Shown here one piece after another: positions 26,205-35,232 of a DNA stretch of 64,000 nucleotides. The position numbers and the translations under genes were made by a program. A model generated the notes under the pieces. The model was not told where the DNA came from. It made no database searches and worked only from the letters and a program-made list of their open reading frames with translations. Position 1 is the first letter of the stretch, and each line of letters starts with the position of its first letter. Source of the stretch: CAZIKF01 sp964539825 (lineage in GTDB: Bacteria > Muiribacteriota > UBA6191); contig CAZIKF010000018.1 of assembly GCA_964539825.1 (NCBI GenBank), positions 1 to 64,000 of the forward strand, in the 5' to 3' direction.

Positions 26205-27938
26205 ATGGATGCACAACTCATACACATCTTAATCGTCGAAGACAATCCAGGGGACGCACGTCTGCTGATGGAGTTACTTGATCATTCGATGCTCGGAGCA
26301 TCCTTCCCTGATTTTCATATGATTCGAGCTAAAACCCTTGAGGAGGGTGTCCAGATTCTGTCATCGCAGATCATAGATCTGGTCCTTCTCGATCTTGATC
26401 TTCCTGATTCCAGAGGATTGGAGACCTTTCATACTCTTGAGAGCACTTTTCCAGACCTGCCCATCATTGTCCTCACCGGACTTGAGGAAGAAAGTGTTGG
26501 CTTGCAGGCTGTGAAGGCCGGTGCTCAGGACTACCTCATCAAGGGGCAGGTCGAAGCCCAGGTACTGGCCAGATCCATTCTTTTTTCCATGGAACGGCAG
26601 AATATGGTTCATCGCCTTGATGAACAGAGACAGGCTCTGGAGAGAAGCAATATGCGCTTCTACACGATTCTCTCCAATACGGCTGATGGAATTCTTATCG
26701 TTGATAGCCAGAATTTTGTACGATTCATCAATCCTTCCGCAATCCAGATTTTTCGAAAAAAAGCTGAAGACTGCCTCGGCGAGAAGCTATGGTTTGATAT
26801 CCAGCCGGAACGTAGAAACGAGATGGGAATTGAACTGGATAATGGACAGCAGGCCTTTTTGGAAATGCTCATGGAGGAGATCCCCTGGGAAGGAGAAAAC
26901 GCGTTCCTCGTTTCAGTAAGAGATGTAACGGAGAGAAAAAGAGCTCGAGATCAACTCGAGAAACGGGTAAATGAAAGAACCAAGGAGCTGAGAAGTCTCA
27001 ATCAATCCCTGATCTATGAGGTCGTAGAGCACAAGCAAACTACAGAAGAGCTCAGGAGCAGCACCCAGCAGCTCAAAGAAGCGCACCAAAAGCTCAAGGA
27101 AAATCAGGCTCACCTGGTCCAGACTGAAAAACTTGCCAGCATCGGTCAACTGGCAGCCGGGGTTGCACACGAAATCAATAATCCAATGGCTTTTGTGATG
27201 TCCAACCTGAGCACGTTGACCGACTATGTAAGCGTATTCAAGATTATGTTCAAGTCATATGGTGAACTAGAAGCCTCCCTTGAGGGACAAGAGATTGAAC
27301 TGCTCAAAGAACTTGAAAACCTTCGCTCAAAGAAAGACTTGGATTATATTCTTAGCGATGTAGAAGACCTGCTCAAGGAAACCCGAGAAGGGACAGAAAG
27401 GGTTAAGGAGATTGTTAAGAATCTTCGTAGTTTTGCTCGTGTAGATACTGCAGATGTTCGCCACTCTGACTTGAATGAAGGCGTGCAGTCAGCACTGAAA
27501 ATGGCTCATAATGAAATTAAGTATAAGAGCGAAGTGGTAGAGGACTATGGTCAAATTCCAATTATTCCCTGCTACCCGGGTCAGCTTAACCAGGTCTTTC
27601 TCAATATGCTGATCAATGCCTCTCAAGCCATTGATAACGATGGGCAAATCAGCATTAAAACCAGTGTGGTGGATGAGCAAATTAAAATCACTTTTTCCGA
27701 CACCGGCTCAGGCATTGCTCCCGAACATCTACCCAAGTTATTCGATCCTTTTTTTACAACCAAAGAGGTAGGTAAGGGTACCGGACTGGGACTATCAATT
27801 TCTCATGGTATCGTGCAAAAGCATGGCGGGGAAATACAGGTGGAAAGTGAGCTGGGCAAGGGAACTACCTTTACCATCCTGCTTCCGATTAAGGGAATAG
27901 AATCAACTCTATCAGCTGAAACCGCTGAAATTGCTTGA
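26205..27938 (+). CDS. histidine kinase REC-PAS-coil-HisKA-HATPase
   Basis: About 578 residues from the ATG at 26205; the frame is open from 26121 within the previous gene. Receiver (ILIVEDNPGDARLL; VLLDLDLPDSRG; DYLIKGQ), PAS (ADGILIVDSQNFVRFINPSA), a long coiled coil (about 240-310), HisKA with His near 322 (LAAGVAHEINNPMAFVMSN) and HATPase (MLINASQAI, DTGSGIA, FDPFFTTKE, GTGLGLSIS). No C-terminal receiver. No SD seen, so translation may depend on the upstream gene. Confidence 0.92.
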   Translation: MDAQLIHILIVEDNPGDARLLMELLDHSMLGASFPDFHMIRAKTLEEGVQILSSQIIDLVLLDLDLPDSRGLETFHTLESTFPDLPIIVLTGLEEESVGLQAVKAGAQDYLIKGQVEAQVLARSILFSMERQNMVHRLDEQRQALERSNMRFYTILSNTADGILIVDSQNFVRFINPSAIQIFRKKAEDCLGEKLWFDIQPERRNEMGIELDNGQQAFLEMLMEEIPWEGENAFLVSVRDVTERKRARDQLEKRVNERTKELRSLNQSLIYEVVEHKQTTEELRSSTQQLKEAHQKLKENQAHLVQTEKLASIGQLAAGVAHEINNPMAFVMSNLSTLTDYVSVFKIMFKSYGELEASLEGQEIELLKELENLRSKKDLDYILSDVEDLLKETREGTERVKEIVKNLRSFARVDTADVRHSDLNEGVQSALKMAHNEIKYKSEVVEDYGQIPIIPCYPGQLNQVFLNMLINASQAIDNDGQISIKTSVVDEQIKITFSDTGSGIAPEHLPKLFDPFFTTKEVGKGTGLGLSISHGIVQKHGGEIQVESELGKGTTFTILLPIKGIESTLSAETAEIA

Positions 27939-27946
27939 ATCCAATC

Positions 27947-27990
27947 TTCTCTCAAGGAGACAGGGAGTACCGTTGAGAGAATGTAACGGT
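27947..27990 (+). promoter_or_regulatory. two mutually exclusive hairpins between kinase genes
   Basis: TTCTCTCAA (27947-27955) pairs perfectly with TTGAGAGAA (27973-27981). ACCGTT (27969-27974) pairs perfectly with AACGGT (27985-27990). The two share bases 27973-27974 and cannot form together in full. The region follows one kinase stop and precedes the next start at 28013; there is no U-tract, so processing or attenuation are both possible. Confidence 0.4.
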
Positions 27991-28012
27991 CAGGGACTTG
28001 TTAGGAGATGCT

Positions 28013-30025
28013 TTGCTAGAGTCTAATATCCGGATTCTGGTGATAGAGGACAATCCAGGAGATGTGAATCTCCTGAGAGCAATGCTGCATACCGCTTCGG
28101 AATCTGTTCCCCAACTTAGTTTTGAATTGATTTCCGCTGAGTATTTGCGAGAAGCCGTAGAGCTTCTTTCAAAAGAAAAATTTGATCTTGTCATTCTGGA
28201 TTTACATCTACCAGACAGCGTTGGTATCGAGACCTACCAGGTCCTCTCCCGTTCCCTACCCAATACCCCTGTGATTGTTTTATCGGGGAATGATGAGGGG
28301 GATCTGGGTCTGCAGACCGTGAGATCTGGAGGACAGGATTATCTCATCAAGGGGCAGATAGACGGACAGTTGTTGACTCGCTCGATACTCTACTCCATAG
28401 AACGACATCAGATGCGCGAAACTCTGAGAAAAAGTAATGAGGTCCTACACAATGTTTTTGAAAGAACTGCTGACGGCATCTTAATTGTAGACCCACGCAA
28501 CAGAGTTTTGTTTACGAATCCCGCCGCTGAGGAGATGCTTGATAGAAAGCGCGGGGAACTAATCGGTCAGGAAGTGTGGTTTCCGGTACAAAGTCAAACC
28601 CCTACTGAAGTCACCTTTCGAAGATCTGGCCGCACCACCATTCGAGTGGAGCTTCTTAATGAAGAAATCCAATGGCATGAAGAAAAGGCTTATCTTTTGT
28701 CTCTACGGGACATCACGGAACGGGACCGCATCAAGGTCCAACTACAGGAAGAGGTCGAGAACCGAACCAGGGAACTTCTCCATCTAAACCAGTCTCTCCA
28801 AGAGCAGATTCGAGAGCGCACTGAACTTGAGGCCCAACTCAGGCAGTCTCAGAAGATGGAAGCAATCGGGAGATTAGCTGGAGGAATCGCTCACGATTAC
28901 AACAATATGCTTATGGCAATTCATATGTGTGCTAAAAAGGCCCTTGATCCGGCACTGGATAATACCCAAAGGACTGCCAGAATCTCCGAAATCTTACTCA
29001 CTTCCGAACGTGCAGCAGCAATCACCAGGCAGTTGCTTGCCTTTGGTCGTCGCCAGGAGCTTCGGCCCGAGATTTTGGAGGTTAACCAGGAACTTAAAGA
29101 TTGTGCCGATATGCTGGAACATCTGCTTGGTTATTCCATTGAACTGCGACTGATACTGGACAAAGAGCCTCTCCAGGTATGTGTTGATCCTGGTCAACTT
29201 CAACAGGTTTTTTTGAATCTCTGCATCAACTCCCGCGATGCCCTTGGAGGGAAGGGTGACATCATTATTCGAACCAGCCTTGAGAAAAGAGACCCGCCAG
29301 AGGGAAATCTACCTCCCAGTTATCCCACGGGAGATTTCGTAGTGATAAGTGTGGAAGACCAGGGAACCGGAATCGATGAAGAAACCCTCCCAAAAATTTT
29401 TGAACCTTTCTTCTCTACAAAAACCAGGGAGGAAGGAACCGGTCTAGGACTTTCAACCGTCCATGGAATCATTAAACAAAGTGGTGGATATATCCACGTG
29501 ACCAGCACGCCGGGTAAAGGAACCATTTTTAAGATTCTTCTTCCTACTATTTCGCAAGATTCCCCTGCACAAAAAGAAGAACACCCTGTTGTGACTGAGA
29601 AGGGTCAGGCGGGCACCATTCTTCTGGTAGAAGATGAACCCACTTTGCTGAGACTGCTCAAAGAAGCGCTTGAAGAAGAGGGATATACGATTTTAGATGC
29701 CAGTAACGGCCGAGCCGCTCTGGAAGTGGCACGTTCTACCCAGGCTATTGATATGGTAATCACAGATCTGATCATGCCTGAATTAGACGGAAGAAACATG
29801 CTACGGGAACTAGTAACTGAATACCCAAAGCTGCAGGTATTACTCATGTCCGGGTATGCATATGAAGAAAATCCTCTTGAAGATTTTGACCTTTCCCACT
29901 ATGAATTTATTCAAAAACCATTTACGGAAAGTGCCCTGATCAATCGCGTAAAACGGATTCTTAATCGACCGGAGAGTACCCCACCAGCTCCATCTAACCC
30001 TTGTGAAAATGAGGATATCCAATGA
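28013..30025 (+). CDS. hybrid histidine kinase REC-PAS-HisKA-HATPase-REC
   Basis: About 670 residues from the TTG at 28013, which has GGAG five bases before it; TTG at 27998 is the alternative. Receiver 1 (ILVIEDNPGDVNLL; VILDLHLPDSVG; DYLIKGQ), PAS (ADGILIVDPRNRVLFTNPAA), coiled coil (about 240-285), HisKA with His near 294 (LAGGIAHDYNNMLMAIH), HATPase (NLCINSRDAL, DQGTGID, FEPFFSTKT, GTGLGLSTV), receiver 2 (LLVEDEPTLL; MVITDLIMPELDG; FIQKPFTE). Four-base overlap (ATGA) with the next gene. Confidence 0.93.
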   Translation: MLESNIRILVIEDNPGDVNLLRAMLHTASESVPQLSFELISAEYLREAVELLSKEKFDLVILDLHLPDSVGIETYQVLSRSLPNTPVIVLSGNDEGDLGLQTVRSGGQDYLIKGQIDGQLLTRSILYSIERHQMRETLRKSNEVLHNVFERTADGILIVDPRNRVLFTNPAAEEMLDRKRGELIGQEVWFPVQSQTPTEVTFRRSGRTTIRVELLNEEIQWHEEKAYLLSLRDITERDRIKVQLQEEVENRTRELLHLNQSLQEQIRERTELEAQLRQSQKMEAIGRLAGGIAHDYNNMLMAIHMCAKKALDPALDNTQRTARISEILLTSERAAAITRQLLAFGRRQELRPEILEVNQELKDCADMLEHLLGYSIELRLILDKEPLQVCVDPGQLQQVFLNLCINSRDALGGKGDIIIRTSLEKRDPPEGNLPPSYPTGDFVVISVEDQGTGIDEETLPKIFEPFFSTKTREEGTGLGLSTVHGIIKQSGGYIHVTSTPGKGTIFKILLPTISQDSPAQKEEHPVVTEKGQAGTILLVEDEPTLLRLLKEALEEEGYTILDASNGRAALEVARSTQAIDMVITDLIMPELDGRNMLRELVTEYPKLQVLLMSGYAYEENPLEDFDLSHYEFIQKPFTESALINRVKRILNRPESTPPAPSNPCENEDIQ

Positions 30026-30714
30026 GAGCCACCTTAACGATGGAGGAGCTTGAGAGGCGCATGGAACCTGTTTTGTTAATGGCTCGTGAAGTTTCTCATT
30101 TCCTGGGTACTCCCCTGGCCGTGATCCTCTCGTGCACAGAACGCCTTCAAAAGAGACAGGAGAAAATTCCTGAACTTGCCCAACCTCTGAGGGACATTTT
30201 CGAAATGAGCCAGAGATGCGTACAATTGATGCGGTCCCTGGGTACTCTTGGCAAAATCTCTCCGGTTAAAAAACAGGCATTAGACGTGGAAGTACTCTTT
30301 GAATCTGTATTTAAGACGATTTTTTCCAAAGAGGGTCCCATCACCACGTGTTCCAAGGAGGTCTTCGAGAAAAACCCCCTCATTCAGGCAAACAGGGAAG
30401 AGCTCGAGGATCTCTTGAAGATCTTGCTGAGCAATTCCAGAGATGCAATGCCCCATGGAGGGGAGATCAAGTTTCAAGTAAGAAATGATGAACGAGGTCC
30501 CAGCATCGCCCTCCACATTCAAGATTCAGGCGGGGGGATTGAAACCGAGACTCTTAGCAGGATCTGTGATCCCTATTTTTCGAGTAAGGAGAGAGTGTCT
30601 GGACAGGGAATGAGCCTGACCAGAGCCTTTGTAGTCGTCCGCCGCCATGGGGGAAGAATGGATATTTTCAGTGACATTAAGGGAGTCGAGACCATCATAA
30701 CCCTGCCCAATTGA
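30022..30714 (+). CDS. minimal stand-alone histidine kinase
   Basis: 230 residues, only HisKA and HATPase. His26 lies in EVSHFLGTPLAVI, a slightly degenerate H box. The ATP-binding site is recognisable: LLSNSRDAM (N box), DSGGGIE (G1), CDPYFSSKE (F box), GQGMSLTRAF (G2, with MSL for LGL). No sensor, receiver or membrane segment. The four-base overlap with the hybrid kinase upstream implies coupled synthesis, so it may form heterodimers with it or serve the receivers downstream. Confidence 0.85.
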   Translation: MRATLTMEELERRMEPVLLMAREVSHFLGTPLAVILSCTERLQKRQEKIPELAQPLRDIFEMSQRCVQLMRSLGTLGKISPVKKQALDVEVLFESVFKTIFSKEGPITTCSKEVFEKNPLIQANREELEDLLKILLSNSRDAMPHGGEIKFQVRNDERGPSIALHIQDSGGGIETETLSRICDPYFSSKERVSGQGMSLTRAFVVVRRHGGRMDIFSDIKGVETIITLPN

Positions 30715-30739
30715 GAAAAGTTAAGGTTAGGGTTTACAT

Positions 30740-30768
30740 TTGACAGGTTAGATAGGTAACAATAGAAA
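30740..30768 (+). promoter_or_regulatory. possible promoter, consensus -35 only
   Basis: A perfect TTGACA at 30740-30745 lies 41 bases before the ATG of the next gene. At 17 bases spacing the -10 would be TAGAAA (30763-30768), which is poor. Supported mainly by the -35. Confidence 0.3.
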
Positions 30769-30785
30769 GGACGTTAAGGAAAAAG

Positions 30786-31589
30786 ATGTTTTGTCAAAAT
30801 CTCTTGCTCGTAGATGACGAAGAAATCTTGTTGAGGGTTCTGGAAGGATTACTCAAACCCGAACCTTATAAGATATTTATGGCTCTAAATGCGAGGGAAG
30901 CTCTTGAAATTGTTCACTCTCATCCCATCTCTGTTGTGATTGCGGATCAAAGAATGCCAGGAATGTCCGGCTCTGATTTTCTTGATCAGGTTCGTAAGCA
31001 CTCTCCTGAGACTGTCAGGGTAATCCTCTCTGGATTCGAGGATTTAAACCTGACTATGGATGTTCTCTACCAGGGCCGGATCTACATGTATCTTAAGAAG
31101 CCCTGGGAGGAAAACCCCATGAAAGAATCTATTCGTAGATGCTCCCTCCAATACGAGATCAACCAGATGGACTCTTTGAAGGAGCAGTGCTCAGTGACCC
31201 CCTTTGGAGAGCACGCTATTGAAGATGGGCTTTTACTCTCCAATGGCGAGGAATTGAATCCCGCCCTTGGTTTTTATACCGAAGTCTTGAGCCAACTGCC
31301 GTGTCCCGGAGCGGTAGTTGATGCTGAAGGGCAACTTCTCTTTTTTAATCAAGCGTCCAGAAAGATGTTTTCATCCTGCAAATCCGTGGACCAGGTAACC
31401 CCAGTCTGGGAACTTCTCATGCCTTCACTTACGATTCCTCTGCAGACATTTCTAGATTCAGATCAGCTCAATGAAAAATTTCAGCTTGAAGCTGGAAATT
31501 TCCATTGGGATCGAATTACTGACCAGCAGGGATCCAATCTGGCGGTTTGTATGCGTTATTATCCTCAAAGAGCGGTATTGGAATCCTGA
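30786..31589 (+). CDS. response regulator, REC plus PAS-like domain (family A)
   Basis: 267 residues. Receiver (LLLVDDEEILLRVL; VVIADQRMPGMSG; VILSGFED; MYLKKPWEE), linker, PAS-like C-terminus (CPGAVVDAEGQLLFFNQAS). Third copy of the layout at 22592 and 24087, here separated from them by three kinases and the HD-GYP gene, so the duplication is not simple tandem. SD AAGGA precedes the ATG. Confidence 0.85.
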   Translation: MFCQNLLLVDDEEILLRVLEGLLKPEPYKIFMALNAREALEIVHSHPISVVIADQRMPGMSGSDFLDQVRKHSPETVRVILSGFEDLNLTMDVLYQGRIYMYLKKPWEENPMKESIRRCSLQYEINQMDSLKEQCSVTPFGEHAIEDGLLLSNGEELNPALGFYTEVLSQLPCPGAVVDAEGQLLFFNQASRKMFSSCKSVDQVTPVWELLMPSLTIPLQTFLDSDQLNEKFQLEAGNFHWDRITDQQGSNLAVCMRYYPQRAVLES

Positions 31590-31602
31590 CACCCTTCTTA
31601 CT

Positions 31603-32211
31603 ATGAAAATTCAAAGTCCAGGTCGAACTGAAGGAACAGCATATCGTGAAGTTCTTACTACTACAGAGGTAGGCAAGTATTGCGGAGTCAACTTTAGAAC
31701 TGTGATCCGCTGGATTGAACGAGGTCATTTAAAGGCATATCGATTGCCAGGCCGCGGAGATCATAGGATTGAAGTCGCAGATTTTTTAAACTTCCTGCAA
31801 AGTAATCAGATTCCCATCCCCGAGGAATTCCAACCCAGGGAACGATCCGTTCTGATCGTGGAAGACTGCGTGGAAATGGCCACTGCCATGAAAAGAGTCC
31901 TGGCCAAGGAGAATTATGAGGTGACCCTGGCCCATGATGGCCTACAAGCCGGGGTACTCCTCGCGACAAAGAAGCCTTCCATCATGACCCTTGACCTTTG
32001 CCTGCCCGGACTCAGCGGAGAGAAAGTGATTGAATTTGTTCGTCACACAGAAGGTCTGGAGAATACTCGAATCCTCATTGTCTCCGCCCTGCCGGTTGAG
32101 GATTTGGAACGGGCTAAGCAGAAGGGAGCACAGGACTACCTTCAAAAGCCTTTTTTAAATGAGATTCTACTGGAAAAAGTCTCTATTATAGCAAAAGTAG
32201 AGGCTTTCTAA
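31603..32211 (+). CDS. HTH (excisionase/MerR-type) plus receiver protein
   Basis: About 202 residues from the ATG at 31603; the frame is open back into the previous gene. N-terminal helix-turn-helix of the HTH_17/BldC type (VLTTTEVGKYCGVNFRTVIR, then WIERGHLKAYRLPG ... HRIEVADFLNFL), followed by a receiver (VLIVEDCVEM; phospho-Asp in TLDLCLPGLSG; LIVSAL; DYLQKPF). The domain order is the reverse of OmpR or NarL. It is the only predicted DNA-binding protein in the island and so its only evident transcriptional output. The stop overlaps the next start (TAATG). Confidence 0.88.
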   Translation: MKIQSPGRTEGTAYREVLTTTEVGKYCGVNFRTVIRWIERGHLKAYRLPGRGDHRIEVADFLNFLQSNQIPIPEEFQPRERSVLIVEDCVEMATAMKRVLAKENYEVTLAHDGLQAGVLLATKKPSIMTLDLCLPGLSGEKVIEFVRHTEGLENTRILIVSALPVEDLERAKQKGAQDYLQKPFLNEILLEKVSIIAKVEAF

Positions 32212-32681
32212 TGTGCGTTAAGTTCAAGAAAAGTGGTTCTCTGATTCTGCTTATCGAGGATGATCCTGAAGATACTAAGGCTATAACGGATATCCTGGGA
32301 AGGCTCCCAACCCCCCCCAGAATATCGACCTTTGCCGACGCAGAGAAGGCATGGAGTTTTCTCAACGGCCTTGGTACCGAGGGACCGTCCAGTCTGCCGG
32401 ATTTAATCATTTTAGACCTCCTGCTGCCGGGTATGAGCGGCACTGAGTTGCTAACCCTGATCAAGACCGATACCCGCTTACGCTCCATCCCTATCCTGGT
32501 TTTATCCTCACTGGATAGTGCCAGGGATGTCGCTGACACCTATAATTTTCATGCCAATTGCTTTGTTACCAAGCCTCTTGACCGCAACGATTTGGAATCA
32601 CTACTTATCCAAAGCTGCAAATTCTGGCTTGGGATCGCCCGTCTCCCTCGCGAGCTTAGCGCCTCGCAACCAAGAATCTAA
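32211..32681 (+). CDS. Rcp1-like single-domain response regulator
   Basis: 156 residues. Receiver with LLIEDDPEDTKAI, phospho-Asp in IILDLLLPGMSG, Ser in VLSSLD and Lys in CFVTKPLD; the tail KFWLGIARLP is Rcp1-like. The start codon shares its A with the stop of the HTH-REC gene, so the two are translationally coupled. Unlike the other two Rcp1-like proteins it has no adjacent Cph1-type kinase. Confidence 0.9.
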   Translation: MCVKFKKSGSLILLIEDDPEDTKAITDILGRLPTPPRISTFADAEKAWSFLNGLGTEGPSSLPDLIILDLLLPGMSGTELLTLIKTDTRLRSIPILVLSSLDSARDVADTYNFHANCFVTKPLDRNDLESLLIQSCKFWLGIARLPRELSASQPRI

Positions 32682-32772
32682 GATTCTAACTCCATAATCC
32701 TCAGCATCCCCTTTCCTACGCCACCCCTTCCAAGAAATTGCAATCTTGATTCCAATTTTTCGGACCGGTCTT

Positions 32773-32781
32773 TGTTATAAT
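32773..32781 (+). promoter_or_regulatory. extended -10 promoter element
   Basis: TGTTATAAT, a perfect -10 with the TGn extension, placed 27 bases before the ATG of the hybrid kinase at 32808. No good -35 at standard spacing, which extended -10 promoters can do without. Lies in a 126-base gap. Confidence 0.55.
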
Positions 32782-32807
32782 GTTCGCTCCTGACGAAAAC
32801 GATAACC

Positions 32808-34739
32808 ATGTGCCCAGAGCCTACGATTGAAACAGCATCTGAGAATGTTCATATCCTCCTTGTTGAGGATAATCCGGGAGATGCCCGCTATCTGGCGGAA
32901 ATCCTAAAAGAATCTTCAGATCAAGGAGACAATCCCAGCTTTACCGTCCATAACACCGTTCGTCTAAGTGACACCCTGGAATACCTCACCACCGAGTCTA
33001 CCCAACTGGTTATCCTTGATCTAAATCTTCCTGACAGCAACGGTTACGCGACCTTTGAGAGGGTTTTTAGCGCCCTCGGGCAAATACCCGTCATTGTTTT
33101 AACAGGAACGCTTGAAGAAGGGCTCCATATCCGTGCCGTTAAATCTGGTGCACAGGACTACCTCATCAAGGGGGAAACATCTCCTGAGGTTGTCATGCGA
33201 AGTGTTCTCTACTCCCTGGAGAGAGCACGACTACGAGATGAACTGAATCGACATCAAGAAGACCTAGAGGCATCCAACAATCGACTTTTCAGTATTTTGG
33301 AAAGAAATGCGGATGGAGTTCTGATTGTGGATCAAAACAACATCATCCGCTTCTGCAATCCTGCGGCCAGAGAAATACTAGGTCGTAGTTCTATGGAACT
33401 TTTAGGAAGTGAAGTCTGGTTTCCCATTCCACCTGGAACAACTGAATGTGTTTTTAATCCTTCGTCAAAGGAGTCCAGATCCGCTGAATTAATTGTAGGA
33501 GAATTAGAATGGGAAGGTGAACCGGCTTTCCTGGTGTCTCTACGAGACACCACCGAAAGAAAGTTGATGGAGGATCGAATACGCAATTCCCAAAAAATCG
33601 AAGCCCTGGGTAGATTGGCTGGAGGAGTAGCACATGAATTCAATAATATTCTGGCCATCATTGGAGGTTTCAATCAGCTAGTTTTACGCAGTACTTCCAG
33701 CCTGGAGGATTCTAAACCCTGGCTTCGAAAGGTGGATGGCGCAGTTAAAAGGGGAACCCAGCTAGCAACTCAGCTACTGGGATTCACCCGCCAGGGTAAG
33801 TATGAACCCGAACCCCTCTCCCTGACAGAGGTAATTGAGCACACAATTGAAATGGTGAATCCTACCATTAAGCGAACTCTTGGGGTTCATACCCATTTTG
33901 AAGAAAACCTGCTTCCCATTTTGGGCGACTATTCACAATTAGAGAGTATTTTTGTCAATCTCTTTATCAATGCTGATGATGCTATGGAGCAGGGCGGTGA
34001 ACTCAATATATCTGCTAAAAGTCGAGATATTACCCCTGAAGAAGCCTCAGACTTTCCCTGGCAAGTAGAGCATGGCAGCTACATCGAAGTAAGAGTTACT
34101 GATACTGGAACGGGAATGGAGCCGGAGGTGGCAGAGAAGATTTTCGACCCATTCTTTACCACCAAAGAACCAGGAAAAGGGACCGGTCTGGGACTTGCGA
34201 ATGTGTATGGAATCGTAAAGCATCATGGCGGTCATATCTTATGTAGGAGCAATCCAGGAGAAGGCACCATTTTTACTCTTCTCTTCCCTTCCTGTAATGA
34301 GACTGCAGTACATTTAGCGCAATGTACGGAGTCTGAGAAACGGGCTAATCAGGCCGATAGAGGCCTGGTCTTAATCGTTGATGATGAAATGGATATCCTG
34401 TATTTACTCAAGGAAATGCTTCGTGAGATTGGTTTTGAATCATTATGGGCCACGAATGGTGTAGAAGCTGTCCAAATTTTTGAAAAATCCCATCAAAACC
34501 TCAGTGCAGTCCTTTTGGATCTAAGAATGCCGGTAATGCCCGGTACAGAGACCTTTGAGAAAATCAAGGAGATCTCCTCGGGAGTACCCGTGATCCTTTT
34601 GAGCGGATTTCATAAAGATCAGGAGGTGGATCAACTCCTGGAAAAGGGTGCAAGTGCCTTCATTCAAAAACCCTATTCCCTGGACGAAATTGCCGAGGTC
34701 CTGGAGCAGGTGGCTACCCCTCCCCCCGGTGCCTCGTGA
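32808..34739 (+). CDS. hybrid histidine kinase REC-PAS-HisKA-HATPase-REC
   Basis: 643 residues, soluble. Receiver 1 (ILLVEDNPGDARYL; VILDLNLPDSNG; DYLIKGE), PAS (ADGVLIVDQNNIIRFCNPAAR), HisKA with His near 279 (LAGGVAHEFNNILAIIGGFN), HATPase (NLFINADDAM, DTGTGME, FDPFFTTKE, GTGLGLANVYG), receiver 2 (LIVDDEMDIL; AVLLDLRMPVMPG; FIQKPYS). Very similar to the kinase at 17419 along its whole length, including the GFTRQGKYE and FPWQ/HPWYF segments, so the two are recent paralogues. Confidence 0.95.
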   Translation: MCPEPTIETASENVHILLVEDNPGDARYLAEILKESSDQGDNPSFTVHNTVRLSDTLEYLTTESTQLVILDLNLPDSNGYATFERVFSALGQIPVIVLTGTLEEGLHIRAVKSGAQDYLIKGETSPEVVMRSVLYSLERARLRDELNRHQEDLEASNNRLFSILERNADGVLIVDQNNIIRFCNPAAREILGRSSMELLGSEVWFPIPPGTTECVFNPSSKESRSAELIVGELEWEGEPAFLVSLRDTTERKLMEDRIRNSQKIEALGRLAGGVAHEFNNILAIIGGFNQLVLRSTSSLEDSKPWLRKVDGAVKRGTQLATQLLGFTRQGKYEPEPLSLTEVIEHTIEMVNPTIKRTLGVHTHFEENLLPILGDYSQLESIFVNLFINADDAMEQGGELNISAKSRDITPEEASDFPWQVEHGSYIEVRVTDTGTGMEPEVAEKIFDPFFTTKEPGKGTGLGLANVYGIVKHHGGHILCRSNPGEGTIFTLLFPSCNETAVHLAQCTESEKRANQADRGLVLIVDDEMDILYLLKEMLREIGFESLWATNGVEAVQIFEKSHQNLSAVLLDLRMPVMPGTETFEKIKEISSGVPVILLSGFHKDQEVDQLLEKGASAFIQKPYSLDEIAEVLEQVATPPPGAS

Positions 34740-34791
34740 CACCAAGTTAGTTCTCTGGTATGCTGACCAACCCAACACAGAAGGACGGGCA

Positions 34792-35232
34792 ATGAGTGAA
34801 GGCAATAATCCAAAAGCCAAAGTAACGAGTCGCGGAACTATTCTGATCATAGAAGATGTTCACTATATGCGTCTTCTACTCCGCCAGACTCTAAAATCAC
34901 TGGGATACGAAGTAGTCGAAGCCCGAGATGGTTCCCAGGCTGGAGAAGTCTATTCCCAGCACCAGGAAAACATCAAACTAGTGATGACCGATATCGTTAT
35001 GCCCGGTGTGGACGGAATCGGAGCCATCAAAAAAATTCGTGAAATTAACAAGAAAGTTCCTATCCTGGTGGTGACCGCAAATCCTAATAAAGACAACCTC
35101 GTGGCATGTGCCAAGCTGGGTATTTCTGGATTTGTGAGTAAACCCTTTGATCGAAATAGATTCAGGGCTAAAATCCTGGAGATTCTAAGCCCGCAAGACG
35201 CCTCCAAGGAATCTTCTTCGGCTAAATCCTAA
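34792..35232 (+). CDS. CheY-like single-domain response regulator
   Basis: 146 residues from the ATG at 34792 (AGGA upstream); the frame is open from 34648 inside the previous gene. Receiver with LIIEDVHYMRLLL, phospho-Asp in MTDIVMPGVDG, Thr in VTANPN and Lys in GFVSKPFD. More CheY-like than Rcp1-like. Its stop overlaps that of the minus-strand pseudokinase (shared CTAA, 35229-35232). Confidence 0.92.
   Translation: MSEGNNPKAKVTSRGTILIIEDVHYMRLLLRQTLKSLGYEVVEARDGSQAGEVYSQHQENIKLVMTDIVMPGVDGIGAIKKIREINKKVPILVVTANPNKDNLVACAKLGISGFVSKPFDRNRFRAKILEILSPQDASKESSSAKS

Noticed and set aside
31471..31602. N-terminal extension of the HTH-REC protein
   Set aside because: Lies within the preceding response regulator gene and has no domain; the HTH begins soon after the ATG at 31603.
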